From assembly GCA_002707785.1 (NCBI GenBank), contig PANW01000076.1:145601-209600 (forward strand): DNA of 64,000 nt, in the 5' to 3' direction. Source of the DNA: Cellvibrionaceae bacterium. Its GTDB lineage: Bacteria > Pseudomonadota > Gammaproteobacteria > Pseudomonadales > Cellvibrionaceae. The stretch's first letter is position 1, and the number at the start of each line of letters is the position of its first letter. A program made the translations under genes and the position numbers. The notes beneath the pieces were generated by a model. The model was not told the DNA's origin and ran no database searches. It saw only the letters and a program-made list of their open reading frames with translations. Shown here piece after piece: positions 56,123 through 64,000 of this stretch.

Positions 56123-57490
56123 CTAAGAGGCCGGTATTTCGGGCTCGATCATGGATAAAATTTCCGCGAAGTTTTCGTTCGTTGGGTAGCGACCCGAAGT
56201 CCAACCCAAACGCACAATAACAGCGTTTTTTGAAGGAACAACCATGACCACTTGTTTGCGATTGCCCAAGGCGGCAAAACTGTCTTGCGGCAGGTCAGGC
56301 CAACGCAGCGACGCATCGCCTGCATTCAACCAAAACTGGTAACCGTAACTTTTGGTATTGGTTGATTTATTGGGAGCCAAGGCACGATCTACCCAATCTT
56401 CGGTCACTAATCGATGTCCATTAAGTTCTCCGCGATTGAGCATCAATTGACCTATTTTAGCCCAGTCTCTGGCACTGGCGTACAAATAGGAGCTTCCTAC
56501 CGGCACCCCACTGGGGTCTGTTTCAAACACAAAATCTTGCAGCGCCAGCGGTTCACGCAGAGCCTGATGTAAGAAATCCATCTGCGACTGCGGGCTATTC
56601 CCGGTGCGCTCAAAGATTAGCTTGGAGAATAAATTGGTGGTACCCGATGAATACTCAAAGATTTCACCGGGTACATGAATCAACGGCGCAGCCAAGGGCA
56701 ACTCTGCGGCAGTGTTCGCTGTGAATAGCATGTCGGTCACCCCCATGCCTGGCTCATAGGTTTCCGGAAAATCCAAACCGCTGCTCATATGCAGCAGATC
56801 TTCAAAGCGAATACTGCGGCGTTGATCTTCACTCCACTCGTCAAACACCGGTTGCTTCTGAGTATCCAAAAGATTGGTCATCTCCAAATGTCCCACCAAC
56901 AAAGCGGTGACACTCTTCGCCATCGACCAGCCGAGCAACTTGGAGCCTGAGTCGAACCCATCGGCGTAACTTTCAGCGACGAGCTGTCCGTCTTTTACCA
57001 GCAGTAGTGCTCGAGTATTTAAACCCTTGGCATTGTCTTCTTGCATCAGACTATTGAGCTTAGTCTGCCATTCAGACTCAATCGCAGAACCACCGCTGCC
57101 TATGGGCCAGTCTTCCACGGACTGCACCACCTCTGGCACAACCACCTGATCCAATGCTTGTGTATCACCGATAGACAAACTGCATCCCAAACCCTCGCGA
57201 TATTGTGCCCGCGTGGTTTTCACTCCTAACAAACTGGCGCTCACCGACTTCTGTTGTTGATCATATTCAAGATCCAGTAGCTTCAGCGCCGGCGAATAGG
57301 ACTGCAGATCGATAAATGCTTGCTCCTCACTAAGACCTGATACGTAGTGCCCGGAGCAAGCCAATTTCGCCCCCATACCAGTGAGCATGGAGGGAGAGTT
57401 CACCATATAGCTGGGACTCACGCCCGCGATTGAAGCCGCAACAATTGCCAACGACAGGACTAGAACAAATATGGATAGCGTTTTTTTCAC
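56123..57490 (-). CDS. Serine hydrolase, beta-lactamase class C fold
   Basis: The 455-residue protein begins with a signal peptide-like hydrophobic segment (about 4-25). The SxxK motif is at residues 189-192 (GWSMAKSVTALLVG) with nucleophile Ser189 and Lys192, and the YxN-like motif is Y280-S-S-G (EIFEYSSGTTNLFSK). The fold is that of beta-lactamase class C and relatives such as 6-aminohexanoate-dimer hydrolase and esterases. The KTG-like third motif is not obvious, so a true beta-lactamase is unlikely. Substrate unknown. Confidence 0.86.
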   Translation of the reverse strand: MKKTLSIFVLVLSLAIVAASIAGVSPSYMVNSPSMLTGMGAKLACSGHYVSGLSEEQAFIDLQSYSPALKLLDLEYDQQQKSVSASLLGVKTTRAQYREGLGCSLSIGDTQALDQVVVPEVVQSVEDWPIGSGGSAIESEWQTKLNSLMQEDNAKGLNTRALLLVKDGQLVAESYADGFDSGSKLLGWSMAKSVTALLVGHLEMTNLLDTQKQPVFDEWSEDQRRSIRFEDLLHMSSGLDFPETYEPGMGVTDMLFTANTAAELPLAAPLIHVPGEIFEYSSGTTNLFSKLIFERTGNSPQSQMDFLHQALREPLALQDFVFETDPSGVPVGSSYLYASARDWAKIGQLMLNRGELNGHRLVTEDWVDRALAPNKSTNTKSYGYQFWLNAGDASLRWPDLPQDSFAALGNRKQVVMVVPSKNAVIVRLGWTSGRYPTNENFAEILSMIEPEIPAS

Positions 57491-57677
57491 GGGCCTTCCT
57501 TTTTATTTTGGTTGCCACCATCGAGGATTCACGGCAGGCTCAAATTCAGAAAGCACACTCTACTCACATTCTGTTCGTGATCAAAGCGGCGAAACTGATC
57601 AGTCAATAGACTATTGAGGATGTGACGAGGGCTATACTATTGATTACAACAATAATCCTTTTGCAGCGGACTCTCTT

Positions 57678-57890
57678 ATGACAAAAAAGATCGGCTACCT
57701 ATGTCGGGGCTGTAGCTATCAAGGTAGGCAGTTTCCCCAAGGAGTGTGTCCCGCCTGCGGCTCTTCGCAGATACAAAGAGTTCAAGACAGCGAGGCTGCG
57801 GAGACCACACTCCCACGCTGGCGTCTGCTCCTATTGGCAGGGCTTTGGGGCTATCTTGCCTACGCACTGTGGGATAAGTTTAGCGTCTAG
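57678..57890 (+). CDS. Small zinc-ribbon membrane protein
   Basis: The 70-residue product has four cysteines at 9, 12, 24 and 27 (LCRGC and VCPAC), a zinc ribbon of rubredoxin-like type, followed by a basic-acidic linker and one membrane segment (residues 47-66, WRLLLLAGLWGYLAYALWD). It ends at the membrane. No family name is certain. It has no overlap and the start has a normal spacing. Small membrane zinc ribbons of this type are widespread and uncharacterised. The neighbour downstream is a DUF819 gene on the same strand. Confidence 0.75.
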   Translation: MTKKIGYLCRGCSYQGRQFPQGVCPACGSSQIQRVQDSEAAETTLPRWRLLLLAGLWGYLAYALWDKFSV

Positions 57891-58080
57891 CCTCCTAGAC
57901 TAATGGCCTAAAAACACCTTTACCTTTCTGCTCATCCATATGAAGATGGATTCAACTGGTACCATCGTACCACTTTGTATAGCAGAGCCGGATCTTCAGC
58001 ATAGCGTAAAGCTAGAACAACAGCGTATTGGAGCATACAACGGTGATACTAGTAGCCCTTAGACGACGAAAAGACCTGCA

Positions 58081-59316
58081 ATGAGTAGCAGCGCCCTAAT
58101 CTCTCTCGGTATATTTATAGTCGCCCCTGCGCTCTTGATCTTGCTCACCGAACACTACCGCTGGGCCAAAAAAGCGGGAGCGATCGTACTTTGCTACGCC
58201 TGTGGTTTACTGTGGGGGAATGCTGATTTTCTGAAAAGTGAGATCGAGAGCAGTGATCTCGCTCAAATTCAGAGCCAATTTGCCGACATTGCCATTGCCA
58301 TGGCGCTGCCTATGCTGCTGATGACGTTGGATGTGAAACGCTGGCGACGACATGCCAACCGCGCCATTTTGTCGATGCTGTTTGCAACCACTGCCGTGGT
58401 CACCATAAGCTCGGCACTGTTCTTTCTGTTACCCACCGAGGGCGACAACACCATTGATGCATCGCATCTCGCCGGTATGGCCGTTGGCGTCTACACCGGA
58501 GGCACCCCCAACCTGGCGGCCATCAAAGCGGGTCTGGATATTCCCAACGCCCACTACCTAATCTTCCACAGCCTCGACACCTTAGTGGGCGCCTTCTATT
58601 TGATGTTTATGTTGTCCGTGGCCATTCCGTTGATACGTCGCTGGCTGCCCTATTCGGCGTCCAACGCCCAAAATAACAACTCGTCGCTATCGAGCCAAGA
58701 TAACGTCGACAGGAGCGACACCTCCGCTCGAGCCCTAGATGTTTATGGCGAAGACTACAAACCATTGTTGCAACCGCGATATTGGATCCAGCTTGGATAC
58801 ATTACCCTGCTAAGCTTGCTGTGTGTTGGATTGGCAGTCGCAATAACAGACTGGGCCGTAACCCATCTCGACTGGCAAAGCCCCACCGCCCTCACGATTG
58901 TCTTGCTGACGCTTTCGGGGATCGCTCTCTCCTTTATCCCCGCGATTCAACGACAGCGCTTAGCCTATCGGTACGGCATGTACTGGATCTATATGTTTTG
59001 TTTTGCTGTCGCCTCGATGGCCAATGTCGATTCACTGACTCAGGTGAATCCCATCATCATCTTATTTATTATCGGCGTGGTCGTCGGCAGCCTATTGCTA
59101 CACGCAACCCTATGCAAATTGTTTCGCGTAGATGCAGACACCTTTATGGTCACCTCAGTAGCCGCCATCTGCAGCCCGCCGTTCGTGCCCCTGATGGCTC
59201 GAGCACTGAATAATTCTTCCCTGATTCTATCGGGCATGACCACGGGCATCATCGGTTATGCCTTGGGCAATGTGTTGGGCATTAGCCTGGCGCTGGCCTT
59301 AAGCTCGATCCCTTAA
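58081..59316 (+). CDS. DUF819 family membrane protein
   Basis: The 411-residue protein has many hydrophobic segments (about ten to eleven) in a pattern like the YjcL/DUF819 family, which is of unknown function and distantly related to sodium-coupled or anion transporters. Glycine-rich GTPNLAAIKAGL is a family signature. An internal polar loop near residues 195-225 (NAQNNNSSLSSQDNVD) divides the two halves. It precedes a PLP decarboxylase gene by 122 bases. Role unknown. Confidence 0.8.
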   Translation: MSSSALISLGIFIVAPALLILLTEHYRWAKKAGAIVLCYACGLLWGNADFLKSEIESSDLAQIQSQFADIAIAMALPMLLMTLDVKRWRRHANRAILSMLFATTAVVTISSALFFLLPTEGDNTIDASHLAGMAVGVYTGGTPNLAAIKAGLDIPNAHYLIFHSLDTLVGAFYLMFMLSVAIPLIRRWLPYSASNAQNNNSSLSSQDNVDRSDTSARALDVYGEDYKPLLQPRYWIQLGYITLLSLLCVGLAVAITDWAVTHLDWQSPTALTIVLLTLSGIALSFIPAIQRQRLAYRYGMYWIYMFCFAVASMANVDSLTQVNPIIILFIIGVVVGSLLLHATLCKLFRVDADTFMVTSVAAICSPPFVPLMARALNNSSLILSGMTTGIIGYALGNVLGISLALALSSIP

Positions 59317-59438
59317 TTGTGGAGCTGATGTCAATAAAGACTGCGCTTAGGCGCCGATCAAATCGCAGATAACCATTGTATTACGCAGTTTTATAAGCTG
59401 TTTTTCGACCACTCACAACAGAGACCTCGGAGTTCACC

Positions 59439-60878
59439 ATGCACCAAGCTATGCCAGATAACGGTCACGCTTCCAGCGATATACTGCAACAACTTGAAGC
59501 GTTCAAAGCCGAAGATCCAAATTACAAAGACGGCAAAGTATGGAGTTTGGTGTACTACCTCGACGAAGATCACTCGGAATTTTTGAAGGACTCGTACCAC
59601 AGTTTTGCCTGCGAAAACGGTCTCAATCCAACGGCCTTTAAGAGCCTGAAAAACTTTGAAACGCAGATCATTAGCGCCACCGCTGACATCCTCAACGGCA
59701 GTGACGAGGTGTGCGGAGTGGTGACGTCAGGCGGCACTGAAAGCTGTTTGATGGCCGTCAAAACCTATCGCGACATAGCTAAGGATCAACGCCGAGTCAA
59801 AAGACCTGAGATGATTTTACCCGAAACCGCTCATGTTGCTTGGTTCAAAGCCTCTGAGTATTTCGGTGTAAAAATCCGACTACTGCCACTGCTGGACGAT
59901 CTATCTCCGGATCTGGGCAAACTTGAAAAGCTCATTAATCGCAACACGGTGATGATTTTGGGCAGCGCACCTGAATACCCCCACGGCACCATCGACCCAA
60001 TCGAAGCCATGGGTGATATTGCCTTGCACCACAAAATACCCTTGCACGTCGACGCCTGCGTCGGGGGCTTTATTCTGCCCTTCATGGAAATGAACGGAGA
60101 GGAACTACCGCTGTGGGACTACCGCGTTGCCGGCGTAACCTCCATTTCTGCAGACATTCACAAATACGGCTACGCGGCCAAGGGCGCGTCCACCATCACC
60201 TATCGCAACCTCGATTACCTAAAGTACCAGATGTTCGTGCAACAGGATTGGCCCGGCGGTGTTTTCGCCAGTTCAGCCCTGCTAGGAACTCGCCCAGGCG
60301 GCGCCTACGCAGCGGCTTGGGCCACGCTTCAGTACTTTGGTAAGAGCGGATATCGCAAGTTGGCGGCTGACACGCTTGAGGCGGTTAATCGCCTAAAAGC
60401 CGGAGTCAATGCCATACCCGAACTGGAAGTGATGGGTAATCCCCAAGGCCCGCTGTTTGCCTTTCAATCCATGGATGCTGATGTCAATATTTTTGCCGTG
60501 GGTGATCAGATGGACGCCAAAGGCTGGCAGGTCAATCGCAACCAATACCCCTCGGGGTTACATGCGATGGTGACGGCACAACATTTAAAGGTCGTCGATC
60601 AGTATTTGGCGGATCTTCGGGAGGCTGTCGCTACCGTGAAGGCCAACCCCGCACTCGCCGAACAAGGCGGTGCAGCAACCTATGGCATGATGACCCATAT
60701 CCCTCTGCGCGGCATGGTTAAGAAGAAAATCTTGGATATCTATGCCGAACTCTATAAGGCCGGCGGTGGCAGCGTAGACCTAGCCTCAGAGAGTGCTGAT
60801 GGCCAGGGCGAAAGCCCGTCATTGCTGCAAAAGCTCATCAACTGGTATGTGAAACGTCAGTCGCGCAAGCTACCTTAA
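59439..60878 (+). CDS. PLP-dependent decarboxylase/lyase, sphingosine-phosphate lyase type
   Basis: The 479-residue product belongs to the group II PLP decarboxylase fold. TSGGTESCLMAVKTYRD is the PLP-phosphate region, PLHVDACVGGFILPF has the PLP aspartate, and SISADIHKYGYAAKGAS holds the PLP lysine (HK). The build and motifs resemble sphingosine-1-phosphate lyase more than glutamate decarboxylase. Bacterial homologues have mostly unknown substrates. The neighbours are DUF819 and a histidine phosphatase. Confidence 0.87.
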   Translation: MHQAMPDNGHASSDILQQLEAFKAEDPNYKDGKVWSLVYYLDEDHSEFLKDSYHSFACENGLNPTAFKSLKNFETQIISATADILNGSDEVCGVVTSGGTESCLMAVKTYRDIAKDQRRVKRPEMILPETAHVAWFKASEYFGVKIRLLPLLDDLSPDLGKLEKLINRNTVMILGSAPEYPHGTIDPIEAMGDIALHHKIPLHVDACVGGFILPFMEMNGEELPLWDYRVAGVTSISADIHKYGYAAKGASTITYRNLDYLKYQMFVQQDWPGGVFASSALLGTRPGGAYAAAWATLQYFGKSGYRKLAADTLEAVNRLKAGVNAIPELEVMGNPQGPLFAFQSMDADVNIFAVGDQMDAKGWQVNRNQYPSGLHAMVTAQHLKVVDQYLADLREAVATVKANPALAEQGGAATYGMMTHIPLRGMVKKKILDIYAELYKAGGGSVDLASESADGQGESPSLLQKLINWYVKRQSRKLP

Positions 60879-61039
60879 TCGGGACGCTTTGCGGATTTTC
60901 GCTATCGGGAAAGATCCATGGATGACTGGAGCAACGGGAGAAAGATGGACATCCGTCGTCCATCACAGCTGCCTCACTTGCTCTGTGCCTTGTCCGGTGT
61001 AGAATCAATGGTCGTTGTTTCCCTGCTCAGGTTCGTTTT

Positions 61040-61666
61040 ATGTCCGATAAAGCTTTTTACCACAAACCACCCAGACTCACTTTCGTCCGCCATGCCGAGA
61101 CTTTCGCGAATATCAATCAAGTCTGGCACGGCCAAACCGATACAGCACTGACCGAGCATGGACACCAGCAAACCCAATTACTCGGCCAGCACTTCCACCA
61201 TCATAAGACTCCCGATGTCATCATCGCCAGTCCGCTGCAGCGCACTCGTATCACCGCCGAAGCCATCGCTCAGCAGCATCAAATTGAGCTGCAACTAGAC
61301 CCTCGACTGATGGAGTTTCATTTAGGCGACTGGGAAGACACCAGTTTTAAAGACTTGAAGGGCAAAATGGCGGTTGCCGCACGTCTGCGAGACGAGCCAG
61401 ACTTTACCCCTCCCAATGGTGAATCCCAACGTATGGTTCAACAGCGGATGGTGGAAGCCATTGAAGAAATCGTCCGCTCTCATCAGCAGAAAAATGTCGT
61501 CATTGTCTCTCATGGTGTGGCCATTGCCATCGCATTGGCACATTACCTCCACGACGACACCACTCAGTGGCTAAACTACAACATGAATAACACAGGAATC
61601 GCTGAGCTCTGCTTGAAACAGAAAGATCTGAGGGTGTTCAACAACACCGATCATCTTAAGCGCTAA
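61040..61666 (+). CDS. Histidine phosphatase family protein
   Basis: The 208-residue product has the catalytic RHAET near residue 18 (FVRHAETFANINQVWHGQ), a second histidine in IVSHGVAIAIALAHYL, and TALTEHGHQQTQLLG, as in phosphoglycerate-mutase-like and phosphoserine phosphatases. The substrate cannot be assigned. It is downstream of the PLP gene and upstream of the DUF1631 gene, all on the plus strand. Confidence 0.88.
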   Translation: MSDKAFYHKPPRLTFVRHAETFANINQVWHGQTDTALTEHGHQQTQLLGQHFHHHKTPDVIIASPLQRTRITAEAIAQQHQIELQLDPRLMEFHLGDWEDTSFKDLKGKMAVAARLRDEPDFTPPNGESQRMVQQRMVEAIEEIVRSHQQKNVVIVSHGVAIAIALAHYLHDDTTQWLNYNMNNTGIAELCLKQKDLRVFNNTDHLKR

Positions 61667-61738
61667 AGACACAGGCAATATTGGCGATAAACTATGCACC
61701 GGTTTGTAGAAACAAACTCTCTAGCGTGAAGCCCAGCC

Positions 61739-63499
61739 ATGACTGAAACCCGCCTTCCCATCGACCAAATACTCCAGGGACATACCCAGAGTCTGCTGAA
61801 GGCACTGCGCCTGTTCAGTGAACACGATGGCCAACCGGCAAAAGTGGCGCTCAACCCCATCACTCAGACGGAATTACTGCAATCGCTGCAACAATCTGCG
61901 CACTATCTACCTGATCGGCTACTGCTGAATGGCTATATCAACCACCACTTTGGCGAGCGCTTACTCAGTGCGGATATACGCTCAGCACTGCCCTTTGTTG
62001 ATCTGCTTATCTCGCAGCTGCTTATCGGAAGCAATCCCGATCAGAGTATCGATGAAAGCTGTCGTCGCTTAAGCTTAGTGCTTTGCGCACGTCTATTGGC
62101 TCGCCCAGACATTGCTATTAATACCCAACATCCGCTGTGCCAGTTTATTCATCAACTCTATAATCACTTGGCCGTGTGGGAGCCGGCGGCGGGAAAGACA
62201 GGACGCCGCTTCAGTGATTGGCTACACAATCTCGTCAGTGTACTGCCGCAATTGGACATTAACTCCAGCAGCACACTCAATGAGCTAATCGAACAACTCG
62301 ATACCCACAGACAGCAAGACCAAACCCATCAGCTAAAGCTGGAGCAGCGGATTAAAGACAGCCAAGACTCCCACGATCAGATCGATAAAGCGCGGGATAA
62401 CGTGGTCGGGTTTATTGTTCGACGCCTGTCGGGGCAACCACTGCCTGAAGAATTGGTGGATTTCATTCAAACCCATGTCATCCCAGACCTACAGTACCTC
62501 TTGATTCACCAAGGTATCGAGAGCCCTGACTGGAAACGCTGGCAGCGACTGTTACAAACACTGTCCTGGGCATTTAAACAAACCGACTCCGACGCCCATC
62601 GCAATAAAGTGATGACTCTACTGCCTCCAATGATTGATCAAATCGACGAATCCTATTGGCAGCACTTTCCTAAAACTCATCACTACAGCGAGTTTATTGA
62701 GGCGCTCAACGAGTATTTTGTGCTGATACTGCAGACTATCCCTGTGGAGTGCGCCCCCTTCCCCTCACAAGAGTACGCAGAACACATCCAACAGAGCATT
62801 GTCGTCGATCAAAGCATGCTGGATGACCTTGCGCGCTTTCAGGAGGGCGATTGGTTTAACTTCGTTGCCGAGTCCAAAGATGCGCCTCTGATCAAAGGCA
62901 AACTTCTTTCGAAATTACCACAGCACGATCGCCTGCTGTTCGTTCGATACAATGGGCGCAAACTCGCCGAGTACAGTTTCTCAGACTTTTCCCTAGCGCT
63001 TGCCTCTAAAATTGCCAGACCGATCAAACAAAACCACCTCTACGCTCGCACCTTAAAAAATACGTTGCAACAATTGGATCGTCGCTACCAACACCATCTC
63101 AAACTCGAGCAGCGCGTTGCCGAGAATGTCGCTATGCAACAGGCCGCGGCCAAAGCCAAACAAGAAGCACAGGCGCTGCGTAAACAATCACCGGCACGTA
63201 CTAGAAATGATATCCCGGACCAAGACAAAACCCTCATACGAGAGCAACTCTCGGCATTACATGTGGGTGCATGGATAGAAATCAAATCACCCAACAAACA
63301 ATTAAAACTGTCGGTCAAACTTCAAGCGAGCGACAAATACATATTTACCGATCGAGTAGGGAAAAAAGCGGCCGACCATAGCCTCGCTGAACTCGTGGCA
63401 ATGATGGCACAAGGTGAACTGTCCATTTTGAGCCAAGGTGAACATTTCGAAAACAGCTTAGAAAAAGTCGTTAGAGGCCTTAGGAAAAACACTCAATGA
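61739..63499 (+). CDS. DUF1631-like protein
   Basis: The 586-residue product looks like DUF1631 in its C-terminal half: FQEGDWFNFVAESK with LLFVRYNGRKLAEYSFSDF, and then LHVGAWIEIKSPNKQLKLSVK with FTDRVGKKAADHSLAELVAMM, are two copies of one small strand-rich unit. The N-terminal part is helical, with coiled-coil-like stretches near 200-230 and 450-490. Function is unknown. It shares four bases with the next gene (ATGA), so it is translationally coupled to a PilZ protein and may act in c-di-GMP signalling. Confidence 0.72.
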   Translation: MTETRLPIDQILQGHTQSLLKALRLFSEHDGQPAKVALNPITQTELLQSLQQSAHYLPDRLLLNGYINHHFGERLLSADIRSALPFVDLLISQLLIGSNPDQSIDESCRRLSLVLCARLLARPDIAINTQHPLCQFIHQLYNHLAVWEPAAGKTGRRFSDWLHNLVSVLPQLDINSSSTLNELIEQLDTHRQQDQTHQLKLEQRIKDSQDSHDQIDKARDNVVGFIVRRLSGQPLPEELVDFIQTHVIPDLQYLLIHQGIESPDWKRWQRLLQTLSWAFKQTDSDAHRNKVMTLLPPMIDQIDESYWQHFPKTHHYSEFIEALNEYFVLILQTIPVECAPFPSQEYAEHIQQSIVVDQSMLDDLARFQEGDWFNFVAESKDAPLIKGKLLSKLPQHDRLLFVRYNGRKLAEYSFSDFSLALASKIARPIKQNHLYARTLKNTLQQLDRRYQHHLKLEQRVAENVAMQQAAAKAKQEAQALRKQSPARTRNDIPDQDKTLIREQLSALHVGAWIEIKSPNKQLKLSVKLQASDKYIFTDRVGKKAADHSLAELVAMMAQGELSILSQGEHFENSLEKVVRGLRKNTQ

Positions 63500-63879
63500 A
63501 CAATCAGCCCCCGTCTTCAGAACAGCGTCAAGAATACCGGCTCAACAGCCACGAAACCGTATTTATAGAGCTCGCCTCAGCCAGTCACGATGGACAACAG
63601 CCGGAAGAAATACTGGTCAGTCAAAGCGTCGACATTTCAGCCAACGGATTGCAGGTATTAGTCAATCAACCACTGGAAATGAATCGCATATTGCCGGTCG
63701 CGGTTTCATTAGAAGATCTTGAAACCCCCATCAATTTGATCACCGAGGTGAAGTGGATTATCGCTGACGAAACCAATGAGCAATGGATGGTGGGATTGGC
63801 ACTGCTAGAATCTGACGATACTCGTTTGGGTGAATGGAAACATCTGATCGCCCAGCGACTATTGGATACACCTGAATAG
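63496..63879 (+). CDS. PilZ-domain protein, probable c-di-GMP receptor
   Basis: The 127-residue product has the two PilZ c-di-GMP motifs: RQEYR (RxxxR) near residue 12 and DISANGL (DxSxxG) near residue 48, separated by about 32 residues as in PilZ. It has no other domain. It overlaps the DUF1631 gene by four bases. The output it controls is not known, but motility or adhesion is the family's usual role. Confidence 0.85.
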   Translation: MNNQPPSSEQRQEYRLNSHETVFIELASASHDGQQPEEILVSQSVDISANGLQVLVNQPLEMNRILPVAVSLEDLETPINLITEVKWIIADETNEQWMVGLALLESDDTRLGEWKHLIAQRLLDTPE

Positions 63880-63886
63880 AAGAGAT

Positions 63887-64000
63887 TTAAGGCGTCTTTG
63901 AAAAAACGTCATTGCGTATATGGACTCCCCCGTTTTCGCAAGTGAGATATTCAATGACAGGCCTATAAGATGCGAGCGTATATTCGGGCTCTAACTGGGA
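63887..64000 (-). CDS. Possible 3' end of a gene running past the window
   Basis: A minus-strand frame is open from base 64000 to a TAA at 63887-63889, giving 37 residues with a plausible composition (LEPEYTLASYRPVIEYL). It would end just after the PilZ gene, in a convergent layout. It is too short to assign and could be chance. Confidence 0.28.
   Translation of the reverse strand, partial: SQLEPEYTLASYRPVIEYLTCENGGVHIRNDVFSKTP

Noticed and set aside
56123..57490. Serine hydrolase as a resistance beta-lactamase
   Set aside because: SxxK and a tyrosine motif are present, but no KTG-like motif is evident and the protein is longer than class C enzymes; an esterase or amidase is more likely.

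Overview
The window is a stretch of a gammaproteobacterial chromosome with moderate GC and almost no non-coding space. It is probably from a marine or Pseudomonas-related heterotroph. The evidence is the order leuCDB, asd, fimV, truA, trpFBA, accD, folC, dedD, cvpA, purF, which is the arrangement of Pseudomonas and its relatives. The FimV hub protein, the class II DAHP synthase and the full sdhCDAB / sucAB-lpd-sucCD block facing gltA agree with this. I saw no rRNA, tRNA, insertion sequence, prophage, CRISPR array or plasmid feature.

Layout. 1-17 kb is a long minus-strand run of biosynthetic genes: purine (purF, cut by the window start), folate (folC), fatty acid (accD), tryptophan (trpFBA), tRNA modification (truA), polar organisation (fimV), aspartate-family amino acids (asd) and leucine (leuCDB). 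A divergent LysR gene follows. 18-33 kb is mixed: an outer-membrane barrel protein, aroC and prmB, two transporters, folE, a gpsA-DUF4389-sixA-hydrolase-DUF4892 run, htpG, two hotdog thioesterases and a lipoprotein. 33-46.7 kb is the TCA-cycle block. 46.7-64 kb is the accessory part: a chemoreceptor, a LapG-like protease, a five-gene plus-strand group (EamA exporter, thioesterase, IclR regulator, NTF2-AraC regulator, flavin oxidase), DAHP synthase, a serine hydrolase, a zinc-ribbon membrane peptide, DUF819, a PLP decarboxylase, a histidine phosphatase and a DUF1631-PilZ pair.

Several control sites can be read directly. A perfect LysR-type dyad lies about 65 bases upstream of the predicted leuC start of transcription. 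A sigma-32 type heat-shock promoter precedes htpG, and a sigma-28 (flagellar) type promoter precedes the chemoreceptor. Sigma-70 promoters drive gltA and sdhC in opposite directions. Hairpin terminators separate most units.

I did not find a clearly new multi-gene system. The best candidates for undescribed biology are the 49.9-54.6 kb plus-strand group, with its unusual NTF2-AraC regulator, and the DUF1631-PilZ pair.
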